47,618 nt of DNA from Paludibacteraceae bacterium (GTDB lineage: Bacteria > Bacteroidota > Bacteroidia > Bacteroidales > Paludibacteraceae). The stretch lies in assembly GCA_024401645.1 (NCBI GenBank), contig JAKSKR010000022.1:1-47618 (forward strand). Reading direction: 5' to 3'. How positions within the stretch are numbered: the first letter of the stretch is position 1; each line of letters begins with the position of its first letter. The notes beneath the pieces are model-generated. The model worked only from the letters and a program-made list of their open reading frames with translations. It was not told the DNA's origin and searched no databases. A program made the position numbers and the translations under genes. Shown here in pieces: positions 1-7,968 of this stretch.

Positions 1-131
1 TAGTAATCATAAGGCTTCGCAGACTTTTTATCCTAAAAAATGTCCTTTAGGCCAATAATTCATAAAGCGTAATTGTCGGGACTATAATACTCTCCCAAAA
101 ATAGACAACAACAAATGTGCATGAAAAAGTG

Positions 132-139
132 TATCTTTG
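132..139 (+). promoter_or_regulatory. -7 promoter element for the PrsW gene
   Basis: TATCTTTG matches the Bacteroidota -7 consensus TAnnTTTG and lies 31 nt before the ATG at 171. No clear -33 TTTG stands at the usual distance, so only the -7 box is supported. Confidence 0.55.
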
Positions 140-170
140 CAAAAGAACTACAATATAGTTAAAAGCAAAA

Positions 171-848
171 ATGGAAATCATAGCTCTATTGTCGCTGGCA
201 TTGTTCCCGGCAACTGCGTTCCTTATTTACATTTATCGTAAGGATAAAAAGAATCCCGAACCAATCAGCATGTTGATAAAGGGCATCTTTTATGGAATGC
301 TTTCGTGCTGCTTGTCGTTATTCTTCACCTCTTTTCAGGAAGAGGGCGGTGTTGAAGACGTTGTCGATGCCTTTGTTGGCGCTGCCATTCCCGAAGAATT
401 GGCAAAGCTGATTATGCTTTGGTGGCTTGTGCGAAAGTGTAAGTATTTCGATGAACCGATTGATGGCATTGTTTATGCCGTTTGTGTGGGTATGGGTTTT
501 GCAGGGCTTGAAAATATTGCCTATCTGCTCGACTCTGCCGACATCATTTCCCTTGCAGTTGCGCGTGGCGTGTTCTCCATTCCTGGCCATTTCTGCTTCG
601 CGGTTTGTATGGGCTATTTCTATTCAAAGGCCCATTTCGGCAAGTCGTGGAACATGGTTTACCGTTTCTTGGCCTATTTTGTGCCCATGCTGTTGCACGG
701 CATTTACGACGGGTTGTTAAGTGTGCAAGACGAAGACTTGAATATTATTGCGCTGCCAATCTGGTTGGTTTTCTGCGTGTGGATGTATGCAAAAGCCATT
801 AAACGCATTGGTAAGTTGAATGCGAATGCGGTTAGCGAGAAGGCTTGA
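171..848 (+). CDS. PrsW-family intramembrane protease
   Basis: This 225-residue multi-pass membrane protein resembles the PrsW family, glutamic-type intramembrane proteases (PrsW of Bacillus cleaves an anti-sigma factor). Visible family motifs are EELAK near residue 75 (the conserved paired glutamates), a GFAGLEN segment near residue 110, PGHFCFAV near residue 140 and HGIYDG near residue 178. About seven hydrophobic segments run through the chain and the short C-terminal tail is basic. The ATG at 171 follows a good -7 promoter box. The gene is convergent with the TauE-like gene, and their stop codons are only 5 bp apart with no terminator between. No anti-sigma factor or other obvious substrate lies nearby, so the biological target is unknown. 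The family call is firm; the substrate is not. Confidence 0.85.
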   Translation: MEIIALLSLALFPATAFLIYIYRKDKKNPEPISMLIKGIFYGMLSCCLSLFFTSFQEEGGVEDVVDAFVGAAIPEELAKLIMLWWLVRKCKYFDEPIDGIVYAVCVGMGFAGLENIAYLLDSADIISLAVARGVFSIPGHFCFAVCMGYFYSKAHFGKSWNMVYRFLAYFVPMLLHGIYDGLLSVQDEDLNIIALPIWLVFCVWMYAKAIKRIGKLNANAVSEKA

Positions 849-853
849 ATGGT

Positions 854-1585
854 TTAGACTATGGCTACCACGCCGCTGATGGCCATGTAGATGTAGATGA
901 TTTTTCGTAGGGCAGGGGCGGGTAAGCGTTCAAATACCTTCGAACCAATGTAGGTGCCCATGCACACCCCCAATATGGCAAACACCCAAGCGTGCCCTAC
1001 GGTGGCGGTGACGAACCCTTTACCGAAACGTGAAAAACTCATGAAAAGGTTGCCTAGTAAGAAGTAGACTTGTGTTTGTGCAATGTAGTGATTCTTGTCG
1101 GGTTCCGATTCTATAAAGTACAGTACGGCTGGTGGACCTTGCATGCCGAAGAATCCGCCCATTAATCCGCTTATCGTTCCCATTCCCAATTGCATGGGTA
1201 GGGACGGTTTAATCTTAATTTTTTCCGAGAAGAAGAGGAAGTAGATGCTAAGCGCAATCAATATGATGCCTAGCCCTATCATTAGCCCTTTTCGGTTGAT
1301 GATGGCGACGTATTGTATGGCAATGAAGGCGAAAACGCAGAAGATGCCGAGCATGGGCAGCACGCGCTTCCAAACAATGTTGTTGCGAGCGTTCCAAGCC
1401 ACTACGGCCGACTGTGACATGGCTAACAGTCCCGAAAGGGCTGTCGACTCGCCGTAACTGGGTAAGATATAAGGCAAAAGGGTCATGATGAAGATGCCAA
1501 AACCAAACCCGCTGACGCGTTGAATGAACGACGCAATGGCTGCGGCGCCTATTAAAATGAGTGTTGTTGTTAGTGTAAACTCCAT
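854..1585 (-). CDS. TauE/SafE-family sulfite/organosulfur exporter-like permease
   Basis: This 243-residue, very hydrophobic protein has about eight predicted membrane segments and the repeated glycine-rich pattern of the TauE/SafE family (for example GFGFGIFIMTLLPY near the N-terminus and GLMGGFFGMQGPP in the second half). Members are inner-membrane permeases linked to export of sulfite, sulfoacetate or other small anions, but most are functionally unassigned. Length is typical. It stands alone on the minus strand, downstream of the GH98 gene and separated from it by a terminator. No sulfur-metabolism genes are beside it, so the substrate cannot be inferred from context. Confidence 0.88.
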   Translation of the reverse strand: MEFTLTTTLILIGAAAIASFIQRVSGFGFGIFIMTLLPYILPSYGESTALSGLLAMSQSAVVAWNARNNIVWKRVLPMLGIFCVFAFIAIQYVAIINRKGLMIGLGIILIALSIYFLFFSEKIKIKPSLPMQLGMGTISGLMGGFFGMQGPPAVLYFIESEPDKNHYIAQTQVYFLLGNLFMSFSRFGKGFVTATVGHAWVFAILGVCMGTYIGSKVFERLPAPALRKIIYIYMAISGVVAIV

Positions 1586-1664
1586 TACCGCACAATTTGT
1601 AGCGCAAAGTTAGTGAAAAATAAGGTCCTATAGACAATTGCAGGTAAGCGCATACAAACAAAAA

Positions 1665-1690
1665 AAATCAGCCCGAAGGCTGATTTTTTT
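1665..1690 (-). terminator. Rho-independent terminator of the GH98 gene
   Basis: A 9-bp stem (AAATCAGCC / GGCTGATTT, loop CGAA) has an A-run on its left and a T-run on its right, so it can act on either strand. It lies 82 bp past the GH98 stop and before the TauE-like start, both on the minus strand. Confidence 0.85.
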
Positions 1691-1771
1691 GTTACATTCA
1701 ATCTGTTTGGCATCGGTTAGTCTTATACGCCAACGCCAAAGATTGCTATAAGATGTTCATTTTCTGGCAGA

Positions 1772-4666
1772 TTAACGTATGATTTCCTTCTTGAATGAGC
1801 CGTCTTTCATACGGACAATCTGGAATCCACGGTTGTTTTGATTTACTTGTTCGCCCGTAACCTTATAGCGTCCGGCTTCTTCCGATGTGTGTTTGTTAGC
1901 CATGTGTAGGCCTATGCCCTCCAATTCGCCATAAATTGGTTTTAGGTCCGTGAGCGTGAAGAAATAGTTGTCTTCCGAATTTTCAGGAATGGCGGTGTTG
2001 AGGCGAATCTGACCGAAGGTACAACCAGGATATTGTTTGATGAACTGCGAAAGCAACTCTTGAAGATGATAGGTCTTTGAAAATACAGGGTCAGAAGAAG
2101 ATGTGCCTTCAACTGCAGAGCCAATATTCCAATCATCGTTTATTTTCTTACCTTCTGCATCGAAGATTTCAAAGTCTAGACGATAGCCAGTGGTGCTCTC
2201 TTCGCCGCATTCAATATATAAGCCACCAACTTCTTCCACCTTTTTCCCCTTTAAGATGTCCGATGGGAAATAGGCCCATGTCGTTGTCTTGAAATAGTGG
2301 CGGTCGCCAATGGCTTCTGCATTACCCACACCATTCAAGGCAATATAGATAGGTGAGAATGTTACATTGTCAATGTACATATCCACTCCGCCAGTATTGA
2401 TAACAGTGAATGTGTTTTCTCCCTCTTTCGCGCTTGCTTTGTAGGTGGCATATCTCCATTCGGTACCTGTGTTCTCAACATCAAGGCTCACATCTTCCGC
2501 ATCGCCAAATGAAGAGGTGATAGTGCCTGCTCCTTTAGACATGTATTTGATGCGCACTTCATACATGCTGGTTTTGTTTATAGTGCCAGACCAACGTAGC
2601 GATGCGGCATTGTTAGTTCCCATCATTTGGAAACCCATGGCAGAGTGCCCCCTAATGTTTCGTAGCTGACCACCGTTCCAGTTGTACTGGTGTGTGACGC
2701 ATGAAGCTATGTTCTTGTAATCCATGTCTTCTGCTTCAATAGTGAGGTCGGTTGCGTAGCTTGTAGGCTGCTTGATTGATGCCGCATCTAGGGCAGTTGA
2801 AGGAAGATAGTCTGTTGAACGGTTAGACTCTTCACCTGCACAGGCAATAGTCAGGTCGCAAGGACCGCAGTGAGAGAGCGTGCAGGTATAAACACCTCCA
2901 TTCCACGATTCAGATATTGTTGCTTTGGCAGATGCGTTAGATGGCTGACGGCGTTCTGCTAATGTTGCTTTCGGTTGCGACTTTGCGCCGTAAATGGTGA
3001 TGACGTCAGACTTTACCGATGCGTCGTCTGCACGGTAGTTGTTGAAGTAACAGACCATCAGGTCGCTATACTCGTTTATGATGGCACTGCTATATTGGGC
3101 GAACTTCAAGTCTACCTTCTGGCAAGTGTTGTATTTCAACGGAATACTGGCCGATGCAGTGGTCTTCTCGTTCATGAATGAGTAAGGATAATAGCAGACC
3201 AATGCGTTCTTATTGCGAGCCACAAACAGGTCTCCTGAGCTAATCTCTGGGTAGTTTGCGTTAAACAGCTGTACTTTTGCAGCTTGGTTTGCCCATGCCG
3301 TCTTGTTGTTGATGGCAGACCGTTTTATCTGGGTAGGTATCTTCTTTGCAACATTGTCAAAAAGGTCGATGACGACAGGTATTGTTTGGTAACGGCCGGT
3401 CTTCTTGAAATAGAGATAGTTGTTGTTGCCGTAGCCATTTATCGTGCCTATTCCTCCTTCCATGCTTGTGCGTGCGTTTGCAGGGTCGTCTTGCAAGTAA
3501 AGACCGTGATAGAGGTCAATAGGTGCTGCATAGGCATTAACTTTCAAGCTTGTAGCATCTTGACTGGCACTTATGTCGTTGATGATGCAAATCTTTGTGC
3601 GGGCAATAACTTCCTCGCGGCTTGGAATGTATATGGTTCCATCAATAACTTTACGCCACATGTCAACCCAAATGTTGTCGAAGTTGGTAAACGTTGTCCA
3701 ATTGCGTTGTGTGTATCCGTCTGCAGTCTTTGTAGGACTCAAGTTTCTGAAATCTTCCGTCCAAATGAGTTCAGGGCCATCCCATACGCAAGCACCGTTA
3801 AGTGCCATTTGTTCAAGCACTGGTGCTACACCAACAGCGCCGGGGTAGGCCATGTTTTTGTAGGCCTCATTTTCTTTTGCAAATTCATCTATCATTCCGT
3901 TCCATCCGCAATTGTCATAGCGAACGCCATAGTTTTTTGCTAAACCCGAAATGAACGGAGCCATTGTCACAGACTCGTTATTGAACCAGTTGGCAGAAGT
4001 TGTATATTTATATAAGAAAAGCACCGCTTCTGGTGCGGCCTTGCAGGCATTAAGGAAGTCTGCATTTCGCTTCATCATGCCAATAGGGTTCACTGGGTGT
4101 GACCATACGTTTCCGCAGAAAGAAATGGTAAGGAAACCTCCATATTTTTGGTGCATTGGCACAAGACGTGCGAAGAACTTTATTCGGTCACTATCGGTGC
4201 TCGAACTTGCATCGTTGGGCTCGCCAAATCCCCAAAACTGTTCGGCGTAATTCCACCCAAGGAAGTTTTTATAGTCCTTAAAGAACGACTCCATTATCGC
4301 AAACGACGCGTCTGCATGATAGGCGTCGTCTTGCAAGTGGGTGTGGCCGCCCGAGGCTGGTTGGCAGGTGAACCACAAGTTGTTTTTGCAACAGACCGAT
4401 GCCCACGAGCGATAGGTTTGTATGGCATCTTGCGGCATCTTATAGATTTTCAGATCCTTGTCGTATTGGCATGAGAGCGAAAGATTCATACAAACGTATG
4501 GCTTAATATCTTCTGGCACTAGATCGATAATTTTTTGAGGATCGGCCTCATTCCATACGTCGACGTGAATCATCCACATGGGGTGACGATTGTCGATAGG
4601 ACGTCTAGACTGTGCGAACGTTGTAATGCACAATGTTAGCATCAATAAAGTTAAAAGTTTTTTCAT
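1772..4666 (-). CDS. Secreted GH98-family glycoside hydrolase with C-terminal sorting-like tail
   Basis: The 964-residue protein starts with a signal peptide (about residues 1-19). The catalytic region resembles glycoside hydrolase family 98, with blocks such as RRPIDNRHPMWMIHVDVWN (21-39), NYAEQFWGF (139-147), a GVRYDNCGW segment near 251 and WDGPELIWTED (295-305). Candidate catalytic acids are E142, D251 and D296/E299. A GH98 C-terminal domain follows, then a carbohydrate-binding-module-like domain starting IEAEDMDY (about 645-775), and a final basic beta-type tail (YKVTGEQV ... GFQIVRMKDGS) resembling type IX secretion sorting domains. Characterised GH98 enzymes cut blood-group A/B glycans or xylan, so the substrate is open. 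It is divergent from an AraC-type regulator, its likely controller. No SusC/SusD pair is adjacent, unlike classic polysaccharide utilisation loci. Confidence 0.88.
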   Translation of the reverse strand: MKKLLTLLMLTLCITTFAQSRRPIDNRHPMWMIHVDVWNEADPQKIIDLVPEDIKPYVCMNLSLSCQYDKDLKIYKMPQDAIQTYRSWASVCCKNNLWFTCQPASGGHTHLQDDAYHADASFAIMESFFKDYKNFLGWNYAEQFWGFGEPNDASSSTDSDRIKFFARLVPMHQKYGGFLTISFCGNVWSHPVNPIGMMKRNADFLNACKAAPEAVLFLYKYTTSANWFNNESVTMAPFISGLAKNYGVRYDNCGWNGMIDEFAKENEAYKNMAYPGAVGVAPVLEQMALNGACVWDGPELIWTEDFRNLSPTKTADGYTQRNWTTFTNFDNIWVDMWRKVIDGTIYIPSREEVIARTKICIINDISASQDATSLKVNAYAAPIDLYHGLYLQDDPANARTSMEGGIGTINGYGNNNYLYFKKTGRYQTIPVVIDLFDNVAKKIPTQIKRSAINNKTAWANQAAKVQLFNANYPEISSGDLFVARNKNALVCYYPYSFMNEKTTASASIPLKYNTCQKVDLKFAQYSSAIINEYSDLMVCYFNNYRADDASVKSDVITIYGAKSQPKATLAERRQPSNASAKATISESWNGGVYTCTLSHCGPCDLTIACAGEESNRSTDYLPSTALDAASIKQPTSYATDLTIEAEDMDYKNIASCVTHQYNWNGGQLRNIRGHSAMGFQMMGTNNAASLRWSGTINKTSMYEVRIKYMSKGAGTITSSFGDAEDVSLDVENTGTEWRYATYKASAKEGENTFTVINTGGVDMYIDNVTFSPIYIALNGVGNAEAIGDRHYFKTTTWAYFPSDILKGKKVEEVGGLYIECGEESTTGYRLDFEIFDAEGKKINDDWNIGSAVEGTSSSDPVFSKTYHLQELLSQFIKQYPGCTFGQIRLNTAIPENSEDNYFFTLTDLKPIYGELEGIGLHMANKHTSEEAGRYKVTGEQVNQNNRGFQIVRMKDGSFKKEIIR

Positions 4667-4691
4667 GTAGTTTATTGTTATGTTTGTGCTT

Positions 4692-4699
4692 CAAAAGTA
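4692..4699 (-). promoter_or_regulatory. -7 promoter element for the GH98 gene
   Basis: On the minus strand this reads TACTTTTG, matching TAnnTTTG, 25 nt before the GH98 start. No good -33 box is seen at the expected distance, which would fit a promoter that needs an activator such as the divergent AraC-type protein (inference). Confidence 0.5.
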
Positions 4700-4758
4700 T
4701 ATAAAAATGAATATCATCTCATGTGATTTTCCGTCATTCTGCCCACTTTACCCTTCAT

Positions 4759-4794
4759 TTTGCCAAATGGTGTGAAATCTTAATGTTATATTTG
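4759..4794 (+). promoter_or_regulatory. Promoter of the AraC-type regulator gene
   Basis: TTTG at 4759-4762 and TATATTTG at 4787-4794 resemble the Bacteroidota -33/-7 pair, but the 24-nt spacer is longer than the usual 19-21. The -7 box lies 16 nt before the ATG, so any 5' leader would be very short. Confidence 0.5.
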
Positions 4795-4810
4795 CAGAAA
4801 AAACTAACCT

Positions 4811-5713
4811 ATGGCAGTAGAAAAACCAGATTTTAAGATGCTCGATGGCGTTAAGGAGGTGGCTACCTATAGCGACGACGACATCATTATTTTTAACGAT
4901 ATTCGCAAGTTGGCTCTGTCTAACGTAAGCTTGCACACCATTGTGTCCGACACCAACGTCATTCTTTATTGTGCCTGTGGTACCATCAGCCTCGATGTTA
5001 ACGATGTTAGCTACACGCTGACCGATAGGCAGATTCTTATATGCCCGCCTATGGCAAACTTGTGCAACTACCATTTGAGTGAAGACTGTTATTGTCATGG
5101 TCTATCCATCAGCTCAAACATCTTGAATGGGGCTTTGAAGAACAACATTAGCATTTGGAATAAGTGTCTTTATGTCGACAAGGTAAACGTGCTGAAGCTT
5201 GACGAACAGGGCGAGGAACTTTGGTATAGGTATTACGACCTGTTGGCAACCAAGTTTATGAAGCCAATTCCTAACTGTTACAACGAGGTCATTGTGCAAA
5301 ACATCATTTATGCCGTTGTTCTCGAATTGTGTGGCCGTATGGTGGAAAATGCTTCCGACTTATTGAAACGCCGTCTCACCGAACATACAAAGCAGAGTAG
5401 TGTCATCTTCCGCAATTACCTCGACTTGCTCAACAACACACCGGTAAAATATCACCCGGTTGAGTATTATGCAAGCCAGTTGTTCGTTACGCCAAAGTAT
5501 CTTGCAAATGTATGCAAGCAAGAGAGTGGCAAAAGTGCCATTACTTGGATTCAGGAAAGTGTTGTTCACGACATTCAATACCTTCTGTCGAAGCCAGATG
5601 TGACCATTAAGGAAATTGCGCGTTTAACAGGATTCAGCACGCTCTCGCTTTTCGGACGTTTTGTGCGTACCTACATGGGCATTTCTCCGCGCAACTTGAG
5701 GAAAAAGGTATAG
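4811..5713 (+). CDS. AraC-family transcriptional regulator
   Basis: This 300-residue protein has the AraC/XylS layout: an N-terminal cupin-like sensor half (residues about 25-160, beta-rich) and a C-terminal DNA-binding domain with two helix-turn-helix units. The first contains YYASQLFVTPKYLANVCKQ and the second VTIKEIARLTGFSTLSLFGR, followed by the conserved FVRTYMGISPRNLRK ending. It is transcribed away from the GH98 gene across a 144-bp shared promoter region, which suggests it senses a sugar or other effector and controls that enzyme; this is inferred from position only. A small membrane-protein gene follows 47 bp downstream on the same strand and may be co-transcribed. Confidence 0.93.
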   Translation: MAVEKPDFKMLDGVKEVATYSDDDIIIFNDIRKLALSNVSLHTIVSDTNVILYCACGTISLDVNDVSYTLTDRQILICPPMANLCNYHLSEDCYCHGLSISSNILNGALKNNISIWNKCLYVDKVNVLKLDEQGEELWYRYYDLLATKFMKPIPNCYNEVIVQNIIYAVVLELCGRMVENASDLLKRRLTEHTKQSSVIFRNYLDLLNNTPVKYHPVEYYASQLFVTPKYLANVCKQESGKSAITWIQESVVHDIQYLLSKPDVTIKEIARLTGFSTLSLFGRFVRTYMGISPRNLRKKV

Positions 5714-5760
5714 TTTTTGCTGTTCCTTCATAAGAATTAACCATTTAATTTGTTTAGCCT

Positions 5761-6246
5761 ATGTTGTGTGTCTATTTAATGGCATTCGGATTCTTGTCAA
5801 TCGTTTTCTTCATTGCTGCAAGAATACTATTCAATTGGATGGAAGGCGGTTCCGTCCTCTGCAATCGTAGCCGTTCAACCGAAACTGCAGAAAGCGAAGG
5901 TTCTGTAAACACTGGTGGGGCGGATAAGGAAATGAATGCAAACGTCTTGGGTTCGGTCGATTTCGAAGACGTGTTAAGGAAGTTCTTACTCATCGTTTTG
6001 TCGGTAGCAAAGTGGTTTGCATATCTCACACTCTCGCTTTTGGTACTGCTCATTTTCATTCCAAAGCTTTTCAATTTTTCGGGCGACGACCTCTGGTATA
6101 TTCTTGCATGCATTGGTGTTGTGGCTGTTTATCCCATTTACAGCATTTGTAAGCATTGGTCTTATGTTAGCAGGGCTTGGGCGTTTGTTAGTGGCACGTT
6201 TGCCGATTTTCGCAAATGGTTGCATAAGGAACCGAAGGCGGAGTGA
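5761..6246 (+). CDS. Small membrane protein of unknown function
   Basis: I do not recognise a family. The 161-residue product has three hydrophobic segments: about 4-25 (LMAFGFLSIVFFIAARILF), about 80-108 (a long leucine/valine-rich stretch ending in FIPKLF) and about 117-137 (WYILACIGVVAVYPIYSI). Between the first and second is a hydrophilic loop of roughly 50 residues rich in Ser, Glu and Asn. The ATG at 5761 is preceded by an AT-rich stretch without a Shine-Dalgarno sequence. It sits 47 bp after the AraC-type gene. The reading frame looks genuine because its third codon positions match the neighbours and the membrane segments are well formed. Confidence 0.7.
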   Translation: MLCVYLMAFGFLSIVFFIAARILFNWMEGGSVLCNRSRSTETAESEGSVNTGGADKEMNANVLGSVDFEDVLRKFLLIVLSVAKWFAYLTLSLLVLLIFIPKLFNFSGDDLWYILACIGVVAVYPIYSICKHWSYVSRAWAFVSGTFADFRKWLHKEPKAE

Positions 6247-6253
6247 TTTTGAA

Positions 6254-6440
6254 TTTTTTAGAAACTATTTGAATTTTTTTTTATTGAAGAATTTTATGAG
6301 AGATTTTTAAGAAAGTTTGAATGGTTTTGAAAGGAGCAATGAAAACTCCATTGTGGCTGTAAAACCAATCTAAAAAGACAAAAAAGTTCCATAAAAGGCT
6401 CAATAAGAATTCTTTCGTAAAATTTTTAAACAGCTTCTTA
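6254..6440. repeat. AT-rich inverted-repeat element (MITE-like?)
   Basis: The left end (6259-6300) reads AGAAACTATTTGAA... and the right end, read on the other strand (6440-6400), reads AGAAGCTGTTTAAA.... Both then continue through a T-run into a GAAGAATT/GAAAGAATTC block, giving imperfect inverted repeats of about 40 bp around a 100-bp core. Part of the right arm, AATAAGAATTCTTTCGT (6402-6418), recurs exactly at 11951-11967, and AGAAGCTGTTTGAATTTTTT recurs at 16521-16540. This looks like a dispersed non-coding repeat family rather than an insertion sequence; no target duplications were established. Confidence 0.45.
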
Positions 6441-6450
6441 AGAAAAGAAG

Positions 6451-6458
6451 TACTTTTG
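6451..6458 (+). promoter_or_regulatory. -7 promoter element for the Rpn-family gene
   Basis: TACTTTTG matches TAnnTTTG and lies 21 nt before the ATG at 6480. The expected -33 position falls inside the right arm of the inverted-repeat element and has no clear TTTG. Confidence 0.5.
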
Positions 6459-6479
6459 TGTAAAGTATAAACGATCTAT

Positions 6480-7421
6480 ATGGTATCTGAAAAATACATA
6501 CATTTCGATTGGGCTGTGAAACGAATGCTTCGCGACAAGGCTAACTTTGGCGTGTTGGAAGGTTTGTTGACAGTGTTGCTCGATGAGAAAATCGTCATTA
6601 AGGAAATTCTTGAAAGCGAGAGCAATCAAGACTCTTATGACGATAAGTTCAACCGTGTGGATATAAAAGCCCTTAACTCGAAAGATGAAATTATCATTGT
6701 TGAGGTGCAGTTGTCGCGTGAGGTCTATTTCTTGGAGCGCATCCTTTACGGTGTAAGCAAGACTATTTGTGAGCATATTTCGTTGGGTAACGACTATAAT
6801 AAGGTAAGGAAAGTATATTCCATTAACATCCTTTATTTCGACATGGGTACGGGTGACGATTACTTGTACCATGGCATGACTGAATTTAAAGGCGTGTTTA
6901 CTGACGATGTTTTGCAGATTAGCCGCAAACAACAGAAAACGTTCCGTAAGTGGCCTGCTGGCTCTGTTTTCCCCGAATATTACCTTATTAGGGTGAACAA
7001 GTTCAACGAATTGGCAAAAACGCCAATTGAGGAATGGATGGAATATATAAAAGATGGTGTCATTAAAGACGATACTACAGTGCCTGGACTTCAAGAGGCT
7101 CGCGAAAAACTGAAGTATATTTCCATGACTCCTGAAGATCGTATGGCTTATGAACGACATCTTGATAATGTGCGCATACAAAACGATGTGATATATACTG
7201 CCAAGAGCGAGGGACTGGCAGAAGGTCGCGAAGAAGGTCTGTTAGAAGGCCGTGCAGAAGGCCGCGCTGAAGGTCGTGCTGAAGGTCGTGCTGAAGGTCG
7301 TGCTGAAGGTGAACGTGATGCTTGTTTACGTAATGCAAGAAATCTAAAGAACCTGGGTGTTGATGTGAATACTATAGCTAAAGCCACTGGGTTGACTGAA
7401 AAGGAAATTGAAGACCTTTAA
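6480..7421 (+). CDS. Rpn/PD-(D/E)XK-family nuclease ("transposase"-like)
   Basis: The 313-residue protein matches the Rpn/PDDEXK_2 group, common in Bacteroidota and often labelled 'transposase'; E. coli Rpn proteins are DNA endonucleases that promote recombination. It opens with the typical FDWAVKRML, and the nuclease core shows NRVDIKALN (about 59-67) followed by IIIVEVQLS (about 73-81), giving the D...ExQ catalytic signature. The middle carries the family's YLIRVNKFN block. The C-terminal quarter has a repeated EGRA tetrapeptide array (about residues 247-280) and a final helix with an NTIAKATGLTEKEIEDL ending. No inverted terminal repeats of an active transposon are evident around the gene, although an AT-rich inverted-repeat element sits directly upstream. 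Confidence 0.85.
   Translation: MVSEKYIHFDWAVKRMLRDKANFGVLEGLLTVLLDEKIVIKEILESESNQDSYDDKFNRVDIKALNSKDEIIIVEVQLSREVYFLERILYGVSKTICEHISLGNDYNKVRKVYSINILYFDMGTGDDYLYHGMTEFKGVFTDDVLQISRKQQKTFRKWPAGSVFPEYYLIRVNKFNELAKTPIEEWMEYIKDGVIKDDTTVPGLQEAREKLKYISMTPEDRMAYERHLDNVRIQNDVIYTAKSEGLAEGREEGLLEGRAEGRAEGRAEGRAEGRAEGERDACLRNARNLKNLGVDVNTIAKATGLTEKEIEDL
7221..7310 (+). repeat. 12-bp coding tandem repeat in the Rpn gene
   Basis: Seven successive 12-bp units start with GAAGG. Three are identical copies of GAAGGTCGTGCT (7269-7304); the units before them (7221-7268) are degenerate. Each unit encodes Glu-Gly-Arg-Ala or a close variant. Since 12 is a multiple of three, slippage would change linker length without breaking the frame. 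Confidence 0.92.
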
Positions 7422-7442
7422 ATTGGGTTCTTTTCAATAAAA

Positions 7443-7475
7443 GGCTGCCAATCTCGTTGATTGGTGGCCTTTTTT
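7443..7475 (+). terminator. Rho-independent terminator of the Rpn gene
   Basis: Arms GGCTGCCAATC and GATTGGTGGCC form an 11-bp stem (with G-U pairs) around TCGTT and are followed by six Ts. It begins 21 bp after the stop codon. Confidence 0.9.
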
Positions 7476-7552
7476 GTGTAATAGGGTGGTGAATTTGTCT
7501 TTAGGGTTTGTCTGCTACCGTTCCATTAAATTTTGTGCGGTGTTGCTAAATG

Positions 7553-7584
7553 AAAAAGGCGACTCGGAACCGAGACGCCTTTTT
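7553..7584. terminator. Second terminator hairpin
   Basis: GGCGACTCGG and CCGAGACGCC pair around a 2-nt AA centre (one internal A-A mismatch), with AAAAA on the left and TTTTT on the right, so it can stop transcription from either side. No gene lies between it and the first hairpin, so it is either a backup or the end of a leftover unit. Confidence 0.8.
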
Positions 7585-7586
7585 CG

Positions 7587-7968
7587 ACACACATAAAGCT
7601 TAGGTTAAAATAATAGTTCTGTTGTTTCTAAGTTTGCTTTAAGTGATACAAAGATAGGCTAAATAGCCATGTGGGAAAAGTAATTTTGTGATTAATTGCG
7701 TTGTGAATTGTTATTTGACTTATTAATCCAATTTTTGAGCGGATTATCCAAATATTCTTCGATTAAATCGGCCTTTTTGGTGGCGTTTTGCGGAATTATT
7801 GACTTTTTTCATGGTTATGATTTTGTTCTTATCCGCTCAATTTTATAGCTGTTTTGCTCTTTTCTGCTTTTACGGTTATCAATAAATTTGTCGGTATAGA
7901 AGGATGGAAACACTTCTATTATTTCCTGTTATTTAACGATAACATCAAACTTTAGTTTTTAATTTTAA
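7587..7968. other. AT-rich intergenic stretch, no gene seen
   Basis: About 380 bp without a credible ORF. The only structure I see is a 10-bp inverted repeat, TTGAGCGGAT (7735-7744) and ATCCGCTCAA (7831-7840), 86 bp apart; its role is unknown. The leader of the following small gene probably starts in the second half. Confidence 0.5.

Noticed and set aside
3284..3943. A 219-codon plus-strand frame inside the GH98 gene
   Set aside because: It lies antisense to the GH98 catalytic region and reads as low-quality Cys/Val-rich protein; treated as a shadow.
7221..7310. A CRISPR-like or intergenic repeat array
   Set aside because: Units are 12 bp, contiguous and without spacers, and lie in frame within a coding sequence.
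7735..7840. 10-bp inverted repeat TTGAGCGGAT / ATCCGCTCAA
   Set aside because: The arms are 86 bp apart and not next to a promoter box or gene start I can define; could be chance.
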